This document shows positions 27,645 through 36,710 of a stretch of 64,000 nt of DNA, in pieces; position 1 is the first letter of the stretch, and the number at the start of each line of letters is the position of its first letter. The stretch comes from UMGS1663 sp963621995 (GTDB taxonomy: Bacteria; Bacillota; Clostridia; TANB77; CAG-508): the NCBI GenBank assembly GCA_963621995.1, contig CAVFFZ010000002.1, positions 62,001-126,000 of the forward strand. The letters are read 5' to 3'. The notes beneath the pieces are model-generated. The model did no database searches and had not been told where the DNA came from. It saw only the letters and a program-made list of their open reading frames with translations. Both the position numbers and the translations under genes were made by a program.

Positions 27645-27677
27645 AAAAGGGTAATTTCAATTTGAAATTACCCTTTT
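27645..27677 (-). terminator. Bidirectional terminator between glyS and the AbrB-like gene
   Basis: AAAAGGGTAATTT pairs with AAATTACCCTTTT around a short loop, with T runs in both directions. It lies 3 nt past the stop of the minus-strand gene. Confidence 0.8.
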
Positions 27678-27680
27678 GCT

Positions 27681-28043
27681 TTACCTTTCAAAACTATCAA
27701 TTAAAAGATTTAAGTGATAGTTTTGAAGCTTTGACAAAGAATTGTTGCTGGTTTTGTAAATATAGATTATATTATTTAGATAACAAGTAAAATAATAAAT
27801 ATCACCTGGTCCTAAATAAAAATCTACATTCTTTGGTATAAAAATCCGGTGCTTTTCGTCAAAAGAACATTTGCCTAAAAATTCATAATTCAATTTTTTA
27901 CCAACCATATTATTTGTTATAACAACTCTTGAATCATTTGATATAAAAAAGCCAAAGCTTTTATTATCGCACTCATCAAATTTTGCTACATCCCAAATAT
28001 CTTTGGGAATTGTCAACCGCGCCTGTGAAGATTTTCTTGCCAT
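27681..28043 (-). CDS. Small protein with AbrB/SpoVT-like segments
   Basis: A 120-residue protein. The N-terminus has ARLTIPKDIWD and the second half has DEKHRIFIPKNVDFYLGPGD; both look like the strand-turn motif of swapped-hairpin AbrB/MraZ folds, which bind DNA as dimers. Two such motifs in one chain would recall MraZ. I cannot place it in a named family. It has an AAAGGAGG ribosome-binding site and a strong promoter (28076-28104) divergent from ppdK, so a regulatory role is possible but unproven. Confidence 0.6.
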   Translation of the reverse strand: MARKSSQARLTIPKDIWDVAKFDECDNKSFGFFISNDSRVVITNNMVGKKLNYEFLGKCSFDEKHRIFIPKNVDFYLGPGDIYYFTCYLNNIIYIYKTSNNSLSKLQNYHLNLLIDSFER

Positions 28044-28075
28044 ATAGTAAAGCCTCCTTTATATGATTTATGTAA

Positions 28076-28104
28076 ATTATACATCGAGAGAGAAATAAAG
28101 TCAA
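28076..28104 (-). promoter_or_regulatory. Sigma-A promoter for the AbrB-like gene
   Basis: On the minus strand TTGACT, 17 nt, TATAAT. The -10 is perfect and the leader is about 25-30 nt. Confidence 0.7.
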
Positions 28105-28134
28105 TAAAAACATTAAAAAAATTGCCAAAAACCC

Positions 28135-28163
28135 TTTACAATTAAGCAATTTATGTATATAAT
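28135..28163 (+). promoter_or_regulatory. Sigma-A promoter for ppdK
   Basis: TTTACA (28135-28140), 17 nt, TATAAT (28158-28163). The leader is about 90 nt and ends in AAGGAGG at 28250-28256. The -35 elements of the divergent promoters are about 30 nt apart. Confidence 0.7.
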
Positions 28164-28262
28164 AAGTTTGTTCTGGGGAAAGTATTCTAGGACAATCATA
28201 AAGTAAAAGTTTTAACAAATTTTATATAGTTAAGACAATGTAGAAAACAAGGAGGTTTTTTT

Positions 28263-30899
28263 ATGAGTCAAAAATATGTATACCTTTTTAGCGAAGGAAA
28301 TGCAGACATGCGTGAACTTTTAGGAGGTAAAGGAGCTAACTTAGCAGAAATGACTAACTTAGGTTTACCAGTTCCTCAAGGTTTTACAATTACTACTGAA
28401 GCATGTACAAAATACTATGAAGATGGTAGAGAAATTAATGAAGAAATTCAAAAACAAATTAATGAGTACATTGGCAAAATGGAAGAAATTACAGGAAAAA
28501 AATTTGGAGATAAAGAAAATCCATTATTAGTTTCTGTAAGATCAGGAGCTAGAGCATCAATGCCTGGTATGATGGATACAATATTAAACTTAGGTTTAAA
28601 CGAAGATGTTGTTAATGTAATAGCAGAAAAATCAAACAATCCACGTTGGGCATGGGATTGCTATCGTAGATTTATTCAAATGTATTCAGATGTTGTTATG
28701 GAAGTTGGTAAAAAATACTTTGAACAACTTATCGATGAAATGAAAGCTAAGAAAGGTGTTAAACAAGATATAGAACTTGATGCTAACGATTTAAAAGAAT
28801 TAGCAAACCAATTCAAAGCAGAGTATAAATCAAAAATAGGACAAGATTTCCCAAACGATCCAAAAGAACAATTAATGGGAGCTATAAAAGCTGTATTCAG
28901 ATCATGGGATAACCCACGTGCTAATGTTTACAGAAGAGATAACGATATTCCTTATTCTTGGGGAACAGCTGTTAACGTTCAATCTATGGCATTTGGTAAC
29001 ATGGGAGACGACTGTGGTACTGGTGTTGCATTTACTCGTGACCCAGCTACAGGAGAAAAAGGCTTATTTGGAGAATTCTTAACAAATGCACAAGGTGAAG
29101 ACGTTGTTGCTGGTGTTCGTACACCTATGAAAATTACAGAAATGGCTAACAAATTCCCAGAAGCATTCGAAGAATTCAAAAAAGTATGCCAAACACTTGA
29201 AAATCACTATCGTGATATGCAAGATATGGAATTTACTGTTGAACATGGTAAATTATACATGTTACAAACAAGAAATGGTAAAAGAACAGCTCAAGCTGCT
29301 TTAAAAATAGCTTGTGATTTAGTTGACGAAGGAATGCGTACAGAACAAGAAGCTGTATTAATGATAGATCCTCGTAACTTAGATACATTATTACACCCAC
29401 AATTTAATACAAAAGCTTTAAAAGAAGCCAAAGTTGCTGGAAGAGGTTTAGGTGCTTCTCCTGGAGCTGCTTGTGGTAAAATAGTATTCACAGCTGAAGA
29501 TGCCGAAGCTCAAGGTATCGGTGGAAAAGGTGAAAAAGTTGTATTAGTAAGACTTGAAACTTCACCAGAAGATATTACAGGTATGAAAGCTGCACAAGGT
29601 ATCCTAACAGTACGTGGTGGTATGACATCACACGCTGCAGTTGTTGCTCGTGGTATGGGTACATGTTGTGTTTCAGGATGTGGAGACATCGTAATGGATG
29701 AAGAAAACAAACAATTCACATTAGCTGGAAAAACATATCATGAAGGAGATATAATCTCAATAGATGGAACAACAGGAAACATCTATGACGGAGCAATTCC
29801 AACAGTTGATGCTACAATCGCTGGTGAATTTGGTCGTGTTATGGAATGGGCAGACAAATATAGAAAATTAGGTGTTAGAACTAACGCAGATACACCAAGA
29901 GATACTAAAAAAGCTATCGAATTAGGAGCTGAAGGTATTGGATTATGTAGAACAGAGCATATGTTCTTTGATGAAGAAAGAATCTTTGCTATCAGAAAAA
30001 TGATATTATCTGAAACAGTTGAAGAAAGAGAAAAAGCATTAGCTTTATTAATTCCTTTCCAAAAAGGTGACTTCAAAGCTATGTACAAAGAATTAAAAGG
30101 ATTACCAATGACAGTACGTTATTTAGATCCACCTCTACATGAATTCTTACCAAAAGAAGAAGCTGATATTGCAGCATTAGCTAAAGATATGGGAGTTACT
30201 GTAGAACACTTAACTGCTAAATGTGCGGAATTACATGAATTTAACCCAATGATGGGTCATAGAGGATGCCGTCTAGCTGTAACTTATCCAGAAATAGCTA
30301 AAATGCAAACTAGAGCATTAATGGAAGCTGCTATTGAAGTAAAAGAAGAAGAAGGATACGATATAGTTCCTGAAATTATGATTCCATTAGTTGGAGAAGT
30401 AAAAGAATTAAAATTTGTTAAAAATATAGTTGTTGAAACAGCTGAATTAGTTAAGAAAGAAAAAGGTTCTAATATGGAATACCATATTGGTACAATGATT
30501 GAAATACCAAGAGCAGCATTAACAGCTGATCAAATTGCTAAAGAAGCTGAATTCTTCTCATTTGGAACAAATGACTTAACACAAATGACATTTGGTTTCT
30601 CAAGAGATGACGCTGGAAAATTCCTAGGAGCTTACTATGCAAACAAAATTTATGAACAAGATCCATTTGCAAGACTTGATCAAGTTGGTGTTGGACAATT
30701 AGTAAAAATGGCTGCTGAAAAAGGAAAATCAGTAAGACCAAATATTAAATTAGGAATATGTGGAGAACATGGTGGAGACCCATCAAGTGTAGAATTCTGC
30801 CATAATGTTGGATTAACATATGTATCATGCTCACCATTTAGAGTTCCAATCGCAAGATTAGCTGCTGCACAAGCTGCAATAAAAAATCCTAACAGATAG
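28263..30899 (+). CDS. ppdK: Pyruvate, phosphate dikinase
   Basis: An 878-residue enzyme that interconverts PEP, AMP and PPi with pyruvate, ATP and Pi, central to PPi-linked glycolysis in clostridia. The N-terminal ATP-grasp part has GGKGANLAEMTNLGLPVP. The swivelling domain has the phospho-acceptor His457 in GGMTSHAAVVARG. The TIM barrel carries GLCRTEHMFF, SFGTNDLTQMTFGFSRDD and the catalytic Cys833 in LGICGEHGGDP. Codon choice is visibly richer in GCT/GGT/CGT than in neighbours, which fits high expression. Confidence 0.97.
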   Translation: MSQKYVYLFSEGNADMRELLGGKGANLAEMTNLGLPVPQGFTITTEACTKYYEDGREINEEIQKQINEYIGKMEEITGKKFGDKENPLLVSVRSGARASMPGMMDTILNLGLNEDVVNVIAEKSNNPRWAWDCYRRFIQMYSDVVMEVGKKYFEQLIDEMKAKKGVKQDIELDANDLKELANQFKAEYKSKIGQDFPNDPKEQLMGAIKAVFRSWDNPRANVYRRDNDIPYSWGTAVNVQSMAFGNMGDDCGTGVAFTRDPATGEKGLFGEFLTNAQGEDVVAGVRTPMKITEMANKFPEAFEEFKKVCQTLENHYRDMQDMEFTVEHGKLYMLQTRNGKRTAQAALKIACDLVDEGMRTEQEAVLMIDPRNLDTLLHPQFNTKALKEAKVAGRGLGASPGAACGKIVFTAEDAEAQGIGGKGEKVVLVRLETSPEDITGMKAAQGILTVRGGMTSHAAVVARGMGTCCVSGCGDIVMDEENKQFTLAGKTYHEGDIISIDGTTGNIYDGAIPTVDATIAGEFGRVMEWADKYRKLGVRTNADTPRDTKKAIELGAEGIGLCRTEHMFFDEERIFAIRKMILSETVEEREKALALLIPFQKGDFKAMYKELKGLPMTVRYLDPPLHEFLPKEEADIAALAKDMGVTVEHLTAKCAELHEFNPMMGHRGCRLAVTYPEIAKMQTRALMEAAIEVKEEEGYDIVPEIMIPLVGEVKELKFVKNIVVETAELVKKEKGSNMEYHIGTMIEIPRAALTADQIAKEAEFFSFGTNDLTQMTFGFSRDDAGKFLGAYYANKIYEQDPFARLDQVGVGQLVKMAAEKGKSVRPNIKLGICGEHGGDPSSVEFCHNVGLTYVSCSPFRVPIARLAAAQAAIKNPNR

Positions 30900-30906
30900 A
30901 AATTAC

Positions 30907-30940
30907 AAAAATCGTTTACTTTAAAGTAAGCGATTTTTTT
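30907..30940 (+). terminator. Rho-independent terminator after ppdK
   Basis: AAAAATCGTTTACTT pairs with AAGTAAGCGATTTTT (one G-T pair) and ends in a T run, 7 nt after the ppdK stop. Confidence 0.9.
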
Positions 30941-31096
30941 ATATTCTAGGAATGTTCTCCAAACTTCCCTAGAATATAAAAAGCTTCGCTAAACATTCCA
31001 CACAAATTTTATGTAATAAAATTTGGCGGTTGAACAAAGACGAGGCATGAAGAATTTTCTGAAATGTCTAAAAATGGTAATCATGCTTCTTTTGCT
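30941..31096 (+). repeat. Family 2 intergenic repeat, copy 3
   Basis: The fullest copy: TTCTAGGAATGTTCTCC...TTCCCTAGAA hairpin, TATAAAAAGCTTCGCTAAAC, ATTCCACACAAATTTTATG, AATAAAATTTGGCGGTTGAA, CAAAGACGAGGCATGA and the closing arm TCATGCTTCTTTTG. It begins directly after the ppdK terminator. With the next repeat it fills most of the 305-nt gap. Confidence 0.8.
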
Positions 31097-31104
31097 CCTC
31101 AACT

Positions 31105-31135
31105 AAGGACAAAACTGACCCGTCCCCAAATGTCC
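31105..31135 (-). repeat. Family 1 hairpin repeat, solitary inverted copy
   Basis: AAGGACAAAACTGACCCGTC followed by CCCAAATGTCCT is the reverse complement of the family 1 core with small changes (one T missing from the loop, end of the stem eroded). It lies 13 nt upstream of a promoter. Confidence 0.8.
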
Positions 31136-31147
31136 TATATGGAATTC

Positions 31148-31175
31148 TTGACAAAAAAGAGAAATGTTATATAAT
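31148..31175 (+). promoter_or_regulatory. Sigma-A promoter for the DUF5662 gene
   Basis: TTGACA (31148-31153), 16 nt, TATAAT (31170-31175), with a leader of about 23 nt. Confidence 0.7.
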
Positions 31176-31204
31176 AAAAAAGCAATAGATAAGGGGAGAT
31201 AGAA

Positions 31205-31819
31205 GTGATATTAATAAATGCAATAAAACATTTTGGAACAATAACAAAACATAAATGGATAGTATTTAAACTATGCTGTAAGGCAGGAGAACCATGGAGA
31301 GGATTTATGCATGATTGGTCAAAATATAGTCCAACAGAATTTTGGGAATCCGCTAAATACTACACAGGAAAGTTTAGTCCAATACACGCGTGTAGAAAAA
31401 TAAATGGATACTCAAAAGCATGGCTTCATCATAAAGGTAGAAATAAGCATCATCATGAATATTGGTATGATTATGCAACTGAAGAAAAAACACCAGTAAT
31501 GCCATATAAATATGCTGTAGAGATGATATGTGATAACCTAGCGGCAGGAAAAGTCTACAATGGAAAGAAATGGACCAATAGTACACAATTAGAATATTGG
31601 ACAAAAGTAGAAAGTAAAAAGAGAGTAAATCCAAAAATAAATAAATTTGCTAAAGAAATATTTAAACAAGTAAGTGAACAGGGAATAAATCCTGTTATAA
31701 AGAAGAAAAACTTAAAAAAAGTTTATAATGAGATTGTTTTTAATAAAAATGAAGACATTGAAAATAAACTAATAGAAGAGAAAAATAAAACTACTAATTT
31801 TTATAATAGTGTCAAATAA
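31205..31819 (+). CDS. DUF5662 family protein
   Basis: A 204-residue soluble protein that resembles DUF5662. It has many conserved His and acidic residues in the first 110 positions: FMHDWSKYSPTEFWESAKYY, AWLHHKGRNKHHHEYWYDY, and VEMICDNLAAGKVYNGKKW. The pattern resembles a metal-binding HD-like helical domain, so a hydrolase is possible, but no activity is established. The C-terminal 50 residues are charged and probably flexible. The start is GTG 31205 with AAGGGGAG at 31191-31198. Confidence 0.7.
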   Translation: MILINAIKHFGTITKHKWIVFKLCCKAGEPWRGFMHDWSKYSPTEFWESAKYYTGKFSPIHACRKINGYSKAWLHHKGRNKHHHEYWYDYATEEKTPVMPYKYAVEMICDNLAAGKVYNGKKWTNSTQLEYWTKVESKKRVNPKINKFAKEIFKQVSEQGINPVIKKKNLKKVYNEIVFNKNEDIENKLIEEKNKTTNFYNSVK

Positions 31820-31917
31820 TGTAATATAATTGTAATATAAAAGTAAATAAATAGTAACACATTTTTTATATGTTTAGTGCTATAATAATAAAACAATTTA
31901 ATTAAAAGGGTGGAAAA

Positions 31918-32745
31918 ATGAACGAAGAAAAAGACACAAAAACTAAGGATGTAGAATTAAATAGTGAAGAATTTATAAGAAAAGCTAGAAAAGAGGAATT
32001 TGACAATATTTTATCTAAAATAAAGAAAATGTCAGATGCAGTAGAATTACATAAAAACGTAAAAAAGGCTGTTTCAGAAGACAAAGTTGATAATAATTAT
32101 TTGAAATATATTGAAAACTCTTTAGAAGATAAGATTTTTTGTGATGCGAAATTTGATAAAATAAGATCAAAAATCTTATTAGAAGTAGTATGTCCAGACT
32201 TAGTAAAACTTGAAAATTTCGAAATTGAAAAATTAGAAATAACTACTATTGGTTCTCACTTTGAAGAAATAGAAAATTATATAGATAAAATTTGTACATA
32301 TGATAATAAATTTGTGTGCTTGTTTGGTGTAAATGAAAATAATCCTGAAAAAGTTATAAAATATGAACCAAGAAAATTTAGTAGACAGGATATGGTTGAG
32401 GCTATTTGTGGTAAATTAGAAGATGGAAACGTAGCTCAAATGGAACAATATGATGAATATTATGTAGTTACGGATAATAATGGATTAAAAGTATTTTCAG
32501 AAAGAAAAATAGTTGCCTTAATGAAAGTAGAAGAAACAGTTTTTGATAAAATAAAAGGTAAAATATCTTCTTTGTTTTCAAATATGTTTTCAAAAAAGAA
32601 ATGTATGCCTAATATAAAATTAGTATATGATACTAATCCAAATAGATTTGAAAATTTTGAGCATACAAGCAAAGTGGATGCTAAAAGTAGAATGAAAGTA
32701 CTATTACAAAAAGAAAGAGAGATAACAAGAAATACCGATTCATAA
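31918..32745 (+). CDS. Uncharacterised 275-residue soluble protein
   Basis: I do not recognise a family. The N-terminal 60 residues are charged and probably helical or coiled coil (EEFIRKARKEEFDNILSKIK). Residues about 90-200 alternate beta-type segments (KFVCLFGVNENNPEKVIKYE; YDEYYVVTDNNGLKVFSERK). A basic amphipathic stretch, KIKGKISSLFSNMFSKKK (residues about 211-228), could touch membrane. Start ATG 31918 follows AAGGGTGG. It precedes rpmF but is separated from it by a perfect promoter, so the link is weak. Confidence 0.6.
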   Translation: MNEEKDTKTKDVELNSEEFIRKARKEEFDNILSKIKKMSDAVELHKNVKKAVSEDKVDNNYLKYIENSLEDKIFCDAKFDKIRSKILLEVVCPDLVKLENFEIEKLEITTIGSHFEEIENYIDKICTYDNKFVCLFGVNENNPEKVIKYEPRKFSRQDMVEAICGKLEDGNVAQMEQYDEYYVVTDNNGLKVFSERKIVALMKVEETVFDKIKGKISSLFSNMFSKKKCMPNIKLVYDTNPNRFENFEHTSKVDAKSRMKVLLQKEREITRNTDS

Positions 32746-32798
32746 ATGAAAAAATATACCATGTATTGGAATTTATTAATAATTTTTTTATCTATGTA

Positions 32799-32827
32799 TT
32801 GACAAAATATAAAAAAATTAGTATAAT
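32799..32827 (+). promoter_or_regulatory. Consensus sigma-A promoter for rpmF
   Basis: TTGACA (32799-32804), exactly 17 nt, TATAAT (32822-32827): both hexamers are perfect. The leader is about 67 nt and ends in GCGAGGGGGG. Confidence 0.88.
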
Positions 32828-32900
32828 TTTATGGTACTTAAAAAAGAGAAAACTATGTAAAATAGATACATAAAGATAAATTTGCGAGGGGGGAATAAAA

Positions 32901-33083
32901 ATGGCACAACCAAAAAGAAGATGGTCAAAAGCAAGAACAGGCTTAAAAAGATCAACATGGAAATTAGAAAATAAAAATTTAGTAGAATGCCCACATTGCC
33001 ATGAAATGGTAATGCAACATAGAGTTTGCTCTAATTGTGGATACTATAACGGAAAAGAAATAATAGCAAAAAAAGAAGACTAA
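32901..33083 (+). CDS. rpmF: 50S ribosomal protein L32
   Basis: A 60-residue basic protein of the large subunit. It starts MAQPKRRWSKARTGLKRS and holds a zinc ribbon with C30, C33, C43 and C46 (ECPHCH; RVCSNCGYYNGKEI). All four cysteines are present, so this is the zinc-binding form. It stands alone between a consensus promoter and a strong terminator. The usual upstream partner yceD (DUF177) is absent; an unrelated protein is there instead. Confidence 0.95.
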   Translation: MAQPKRRWSKARTGLKRSTWKLENKNLVECPHCHEMVMQHRVCSNCGYYNGKEIIAKKED

Positions 33084-33104
33084 AATATTAAGTAATAAAA
33101 ATTG

Positions 33105-33130
33105 CACAGTATTTATACTGTGTTTTTTTT
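33105..33130 (+). terminator. Rho-independent terminator after rpmF
   Basis: CACAGTAT pairs with ATACTGTG across a tight loop and is followed by eight T residues. Confidence 0.92.
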
Positions 33131-33150
33131 ATTATTTTACTTAAAAGATA

Positions 33151-33179
33151 TTTTCAAGCCAAAAAAGTAATGTTATAAT
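33151..33179 (+). promoter_or_regulatory. Putative promoter for the membrane protein pair
   Basis: TTTTCA (33151-33156), 17 nt, TATAAT (33174-33179), 43 nt before ATG 33222. Confidence 0.45.
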
Positions 33180-33221
33180 AAATCAAAAATAACAGAAAAT
33201 ATAAAGATAGGAGTTATACAA

Positions 33222-34961
33222 ATGAAAGAAGTGATATATAAGGTAATTAATCAAATAAAGAAAAATAAATGGATACATTATGCAATAATAATTATAGTTG
33301 GAATAATATTAAGTATGCCGTTAGCAAAAATTCAAATTCGAGATACACATGATGGTTTCCTACACTTATTACGTTTAGTAGGTACGAATAATGCATTAAA
33401 AATTGGAGAAATTCCACCTATAGTAGCACCATATTTTTGTAGTGGTGGAGGGTATGCAATGAACTTATTTTATAATCCATTAGTAACATATATTCCTCTA
33501 TTAATAAAATTATTTACACCTACTTATACAATGGCATTGAAAATATTTGCAGGCATATGTATAGTTTTATCTGGAGTAACTATGTATAAATTTGTATATC
33601 AAGTTACTAAAAATAGAGCTATAGCAGTATTTTCAAGCATTATATATTTAATAGCTCCTTATAAATTAAGCGATGTTTATAAAAGATTTGCAATTGGAGA
33701 ATTTGCTTCTTTTATATTTATACCAATTCTATTTATTGGTGTGTATAGCTTATTCGATCAAGATGGAAAAAAGCATTATTACATAGCAATAGGAACAATT
33801 GGATTAATATTAACACATACTGTTACTACTTTTTATATGGCATTTTTCTGTGCAATATATGTATTATTCCATATAAAGAAATTAAAGGATAAAAGGATTA
33901 TTAAAAATATAATAATAAATGTAATATTTATTATATTAGTTTCAATTTGTTTTACTGCACCAATGTTAGAAGCAAAGCAATCAGCCCAATATACTATTTT
34001 TGACAGTAATATAATGTGTACTAATGGAATTTACGTATATGAAAATACATTAGAATTGAGTGAATTTTTTGTAGATATAGGAGAAGAAAATGCAACTACA
34101 TATATAATAGGAGTACCAACCTTTGTACTAATGTGTTTAACATTATTCACATTTAAAAAGGTAGAAAAAAATTATAAAGATTTTTATATATTATCATTAT
34201 TATTTTCATTTATTGCTTTATATATGTCAAGTAAGTATTGCCCATGGTTTGTGTTTCCAGATTTCTTTTGTAAATTGCAATATCCATGGAGAATGATGGG
34301 ATTCTTTGCATTCTTTATATCTTTTATTGCGGGAGTGAATTTATATATATTATTAAAAAATCTAATAAACAATGATATATTAAAGCTATTGATAGCAACA
34401 ATTATTGTAGTATTGTCAGTATCATATACTATACCATTAATAGAACAGTATAAAACAAATGATGAAACTAAAGATAAAGAATGGGAAAGTAATGTAGTAA
34501 ATAATCCATATATAAACCATATGAGAATAAATAGAGATTATTTACCAATAAAAGCATTAGTATTACAACATACATATTTAAAAGAAAAAGAAGATAAGAT
34601 ATATATTTTAAATGGAAAAGCAAATATAATTAATGAAAATAAACAGGATTTAAAAATTGATGCAACATTAGAAAATATTGATAAAGATACAACTATAGAA
34701 TTTCCATTTTTCTATTATCCTGGCTATGAGGCTATAATAGAAATAGATGGTAATAAAACAAAAGTTGAGACAAAAGAATCTGAAAATGGTTTTGTAAGTA
34801 TAACTATCAACGAAAATATAGAAAAATGCAATATACATGTTGAATATGTTGGTACAAAATTAACGTATATTTCATATATAATATCTGCAATAAGTTTAGT
34901 TATTTTTATAATATATATAATTCATGAAGTAAAAAGAGGAGAAAATAATGTCAAAAATTAG
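33222..34961 (+). CDS. Polytopic membrane protein, PTPS-related/GT-C like (first of a tandem pair)
   Basis: A 579-residue protein with about 12 membrane spans and an extracytoplasmic C-terminal domain (about 430-550) before a final helix. The first outer loop has IRDTHDGFLHLLRLVGTNNA and YAMNLFYNPLVTYIPLL, as in the membrane family labelled 6-pyruvoyl-tetrahydropterin synthase-related (PF10131), which is a GT-C-like group rather than a pterin enzyme. It may glycosylate a cell-envelope acceptor. The next gene overlaps its end by 14 nt and is a paralogue with the same loop motifs. Confidence 0.65.
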   Translation: MKEVIYKVINQIKKNKWIHYAIIIIVGIILSMPLAKIQIRDTHDGFLHLLRLVGTNNALKIGEIPPIVAPYFCSGGGYAMNLFYNPLVTYIPLLIKLFTPTYTMALKIFAGICIVLSGVTMYKFVYQVTKNRAIAVFSSIIYLIAPYKLSDVYKRFAIGEFASFIFIPILFIGVYSLFDQDGKKHYYIAIGTIGLILTHTVTTFYMAFFCAIYVLFHIKKLKDKRIIKNIIINVIFIILVSICFTAPMLEAKQSAQYTIFDSNIMCTNGIYVYENTLELSEFFVDIGEENATTYIIGVPTFVLMCLTLFTFKKVEKNYKDFYILSLLFSFIALYMSSKYCPWFVFPDFFCKLQYPWRMMGFFAFFISFIAGVNLYILLKNLINNDILKLLIATIIVVLSVSYTIPLIEQYKTNDETKDKEWESNVVNNPYINHMRINRDYLPIKALVLQHTYLKEKEDKIYILNGKANIINENKQDLKIDATLENIDKDTTIEFPFFYYPGYEAIIEIDGNKTKVETKESENGFVSITINENIEKCNIHVEYVGTKLTYISYIISAISLVIFIIYIIHEVKRGENNVKN

Positions 34962-36675
34962 AGCAATATTAGAAAAAGAAAACGTAAAATGTATAATAAT
35001 ATTATTTATAGCTTCATTATTTATTTGCATGCCGTTAATAAGCAAAAAAATAGATATAACATATGATGATGGAATTCAACATATAGCAAGATTAATGGGA
35101 ACATATCAATCCATTACAGAAGGTCAAAGTTTTCCAGTTATAATGTCAAATTTCTGTAATGGATTTGGGTATTCATGGAATCTATTTTATAGTCCACTTA
35201 CAGCATATTTACCACTAATATTTAAAATTTTTGGAGCATCATTTATAGAATGTATAAAAATATTTATGTTTTTATGTGTTTTTGCATCTGCTATTGCTAT
35301 GTATTTTTGCACAAAAGAAATAACAAAAAGCAAAAAAATAGCTGTACTTGCAGGAATATTTTATGTCTTTGCACCATATAGGCTAACAGATATGTATTTG
35401 CGAAATGCATTGGCAGAGCTAGTTTCATTTACATTTTTACCAATGGTATTTCAAGGGTTATATGGAATACTAAAAAATAAGCCAAAAAGAGAATACATAT
35501 TTATAATTGGATGTGTAGGATTAATTCTGACACATACAGTAATTACTTTATATGTTGCAATTATGTGTTTTGTTTATTTATTAACTCAAATTAAGAAATT
35601 AAAAGAATCTAAAAGAATAGTAATAAAAATTCTAATTTATATTGTAGTTGTATTAGCTATAACAAGTTTCTTTTGGATGCCATTATTAGAGCATAAACTA
35701 AATGCAAATTATGAAGTATTTAAACCAGGCAGGATGGAAAGAACAGACGTACTTATAGCATTCAAATTAAATTTCTACGACTTATTTATAACAAAGTCAA
35801 GTAATATTATGATTTATGAAATAGGTCTATTAAGTGTTATAGCTTTAATATTAACACCTTTAGTTATAAAGAAGATAAACAGAAAACTAAAAGGAACAGA
35901 TTGTTACTATTTCTATTTGTTTTCATTAATAACAGGAATAGTGTGTTGTATTATGACTTTAGATATATTTCCATTTGAATATTTACCAGCTACATTAAAA
36001 ATGCTACAATTTTCATTTAGATTATTAGAGTTTTCATCATTTTTCTTTACTTTTGTAGTTGCAGTTAATATAAAAATACTAATGAAAAATTTGGGCTATA
36101 AAGATATTTTTGTAATAACAGGAATATTAATGTTAATTACACTAACATTTATTTCACATTTACATTTTAAAGAAGAGGATATAGATGAAAGCAAGTTATG
36201 GCCAGCAGTAACAGTTACGGAAAATACTGGCAGAGTTCATGCAGGTTGTGCAAGTTTTGAATACTTGCCATGCAAAGCTTTTGAAAATAGAAAATATATA
36301 GAACAAAGATCAGATGATGTAATTGTACTTAAAGGAACTGCCAATATAGAAAACAAACAAAAAAATGGAACTGAATTATCTTGTGACATTAGTAATGTAA
36401 CAGAAGAAACTGAAATAGAACTTCCTTATATTTATTATTTAGGATATAATGTTGGAATAGAGAATAATGGAAAAAAGAAAACTCTAAAAACATATGAAAC
36501 AGAGAATGGATTTGTAGGAGTTAAAGTTTCAAATGTTGAAAAAGGAACATTGAAGGTTAAATATACTGGAACTCCAATAATGCATATTTCTAGATTTATT
36601 TCTATAATTGGAGTAGGGCTAGTTATATACAAAATAATAATTATAGATAGGAAAGTGTTACATAAAGTGGTATAA
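34948..36675 (+). CDS. Polytopic membrane protein, PTPS-related/GT-C like (second of the pair)
   Basis: A 575-residue paralogue of the preceding protein. It repeats the same landmarks: DITYDDGIQHIARLMGTYQS in the first loop, GYSWNLFYSPLTAYLPLIFK, APYRLTDMYLRNALAEL and LILTHTVITLYVA, plus the C-terminal beta-rich part with ELPYIYYLGYNVGIENNGKK. Where the first protein has HDGFLHLLR this one has YDDGIQHIAR, so the acidic residue is kept. ATG 34948 lies inside the previous gene, after AGAGGAGAA, so the two are translationally coupled. A terminator follows at 36711. Confidence 0.65.
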   Translation: MSKIRAILEKENVKCIIILFIASLFICMPLISKKIDITYDDGIQHIARLMGTYQSITEGQSFPVIMSNFCNGFGYSWNLFYSPLTAYLPLIFKIFGASFIECIKIFMFLCVFASAIAMYFCTKEITKSKKIAVLAGIFYVFAPYRLTDMYLRNALAELVSFTFLPMVFQGLYGILKNKPKREYIFIIGCVGLILTHTVITLYVAIMCFVYLLTQIKKLKESKRIVIKILIYIVVVLAITSFFWMPLLEHKLNANYEVFKPGRMERTDVLIAFKLNFYDLFITKSSNIMIYEIGLLSVIALILTPLVIKKINRKLKGTDCYYFYLFSLITGIVCCIMTLDIFPFEYLPATLKMLQFSFRLLEFSSFFFTFVVAVNIKILMKNLGYKDIFVITGILMLITLTFISHLHFKEEDIDESKLWPAVTVTENTGRVHAGCASFEYLPCKAFENRKYIEQRSDDVIVLKGTANIENKQKNGTELSCDISNVTEETEIELPYIYYLGYNVGIENNGKKKTLKTYETENGFVGVKVSNVEKGTLKVKYTGTPIMHISRFISIIGVGLVIYKIIIIDRKVLHKVV

Positions 36676-36710
36676 TTTTATTAGTTATTTTTAATATTTT
36701 AACACTATAG

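Noticed and set aside
29510..30088. Long minus-strand frames opposite ppdK and other strongly expressed genes
   Set aside because: They mirror the codon pattern of the real gene, lack ribosome-binding sites and show no family motifs.
33222..36675. Pterin-synthase activity
   Set aside because: The family name is historical; both proteins are polytopic membrane proteins without the zinc-His motif of 6-pyruvoyl-tetrahydropterin synthase.
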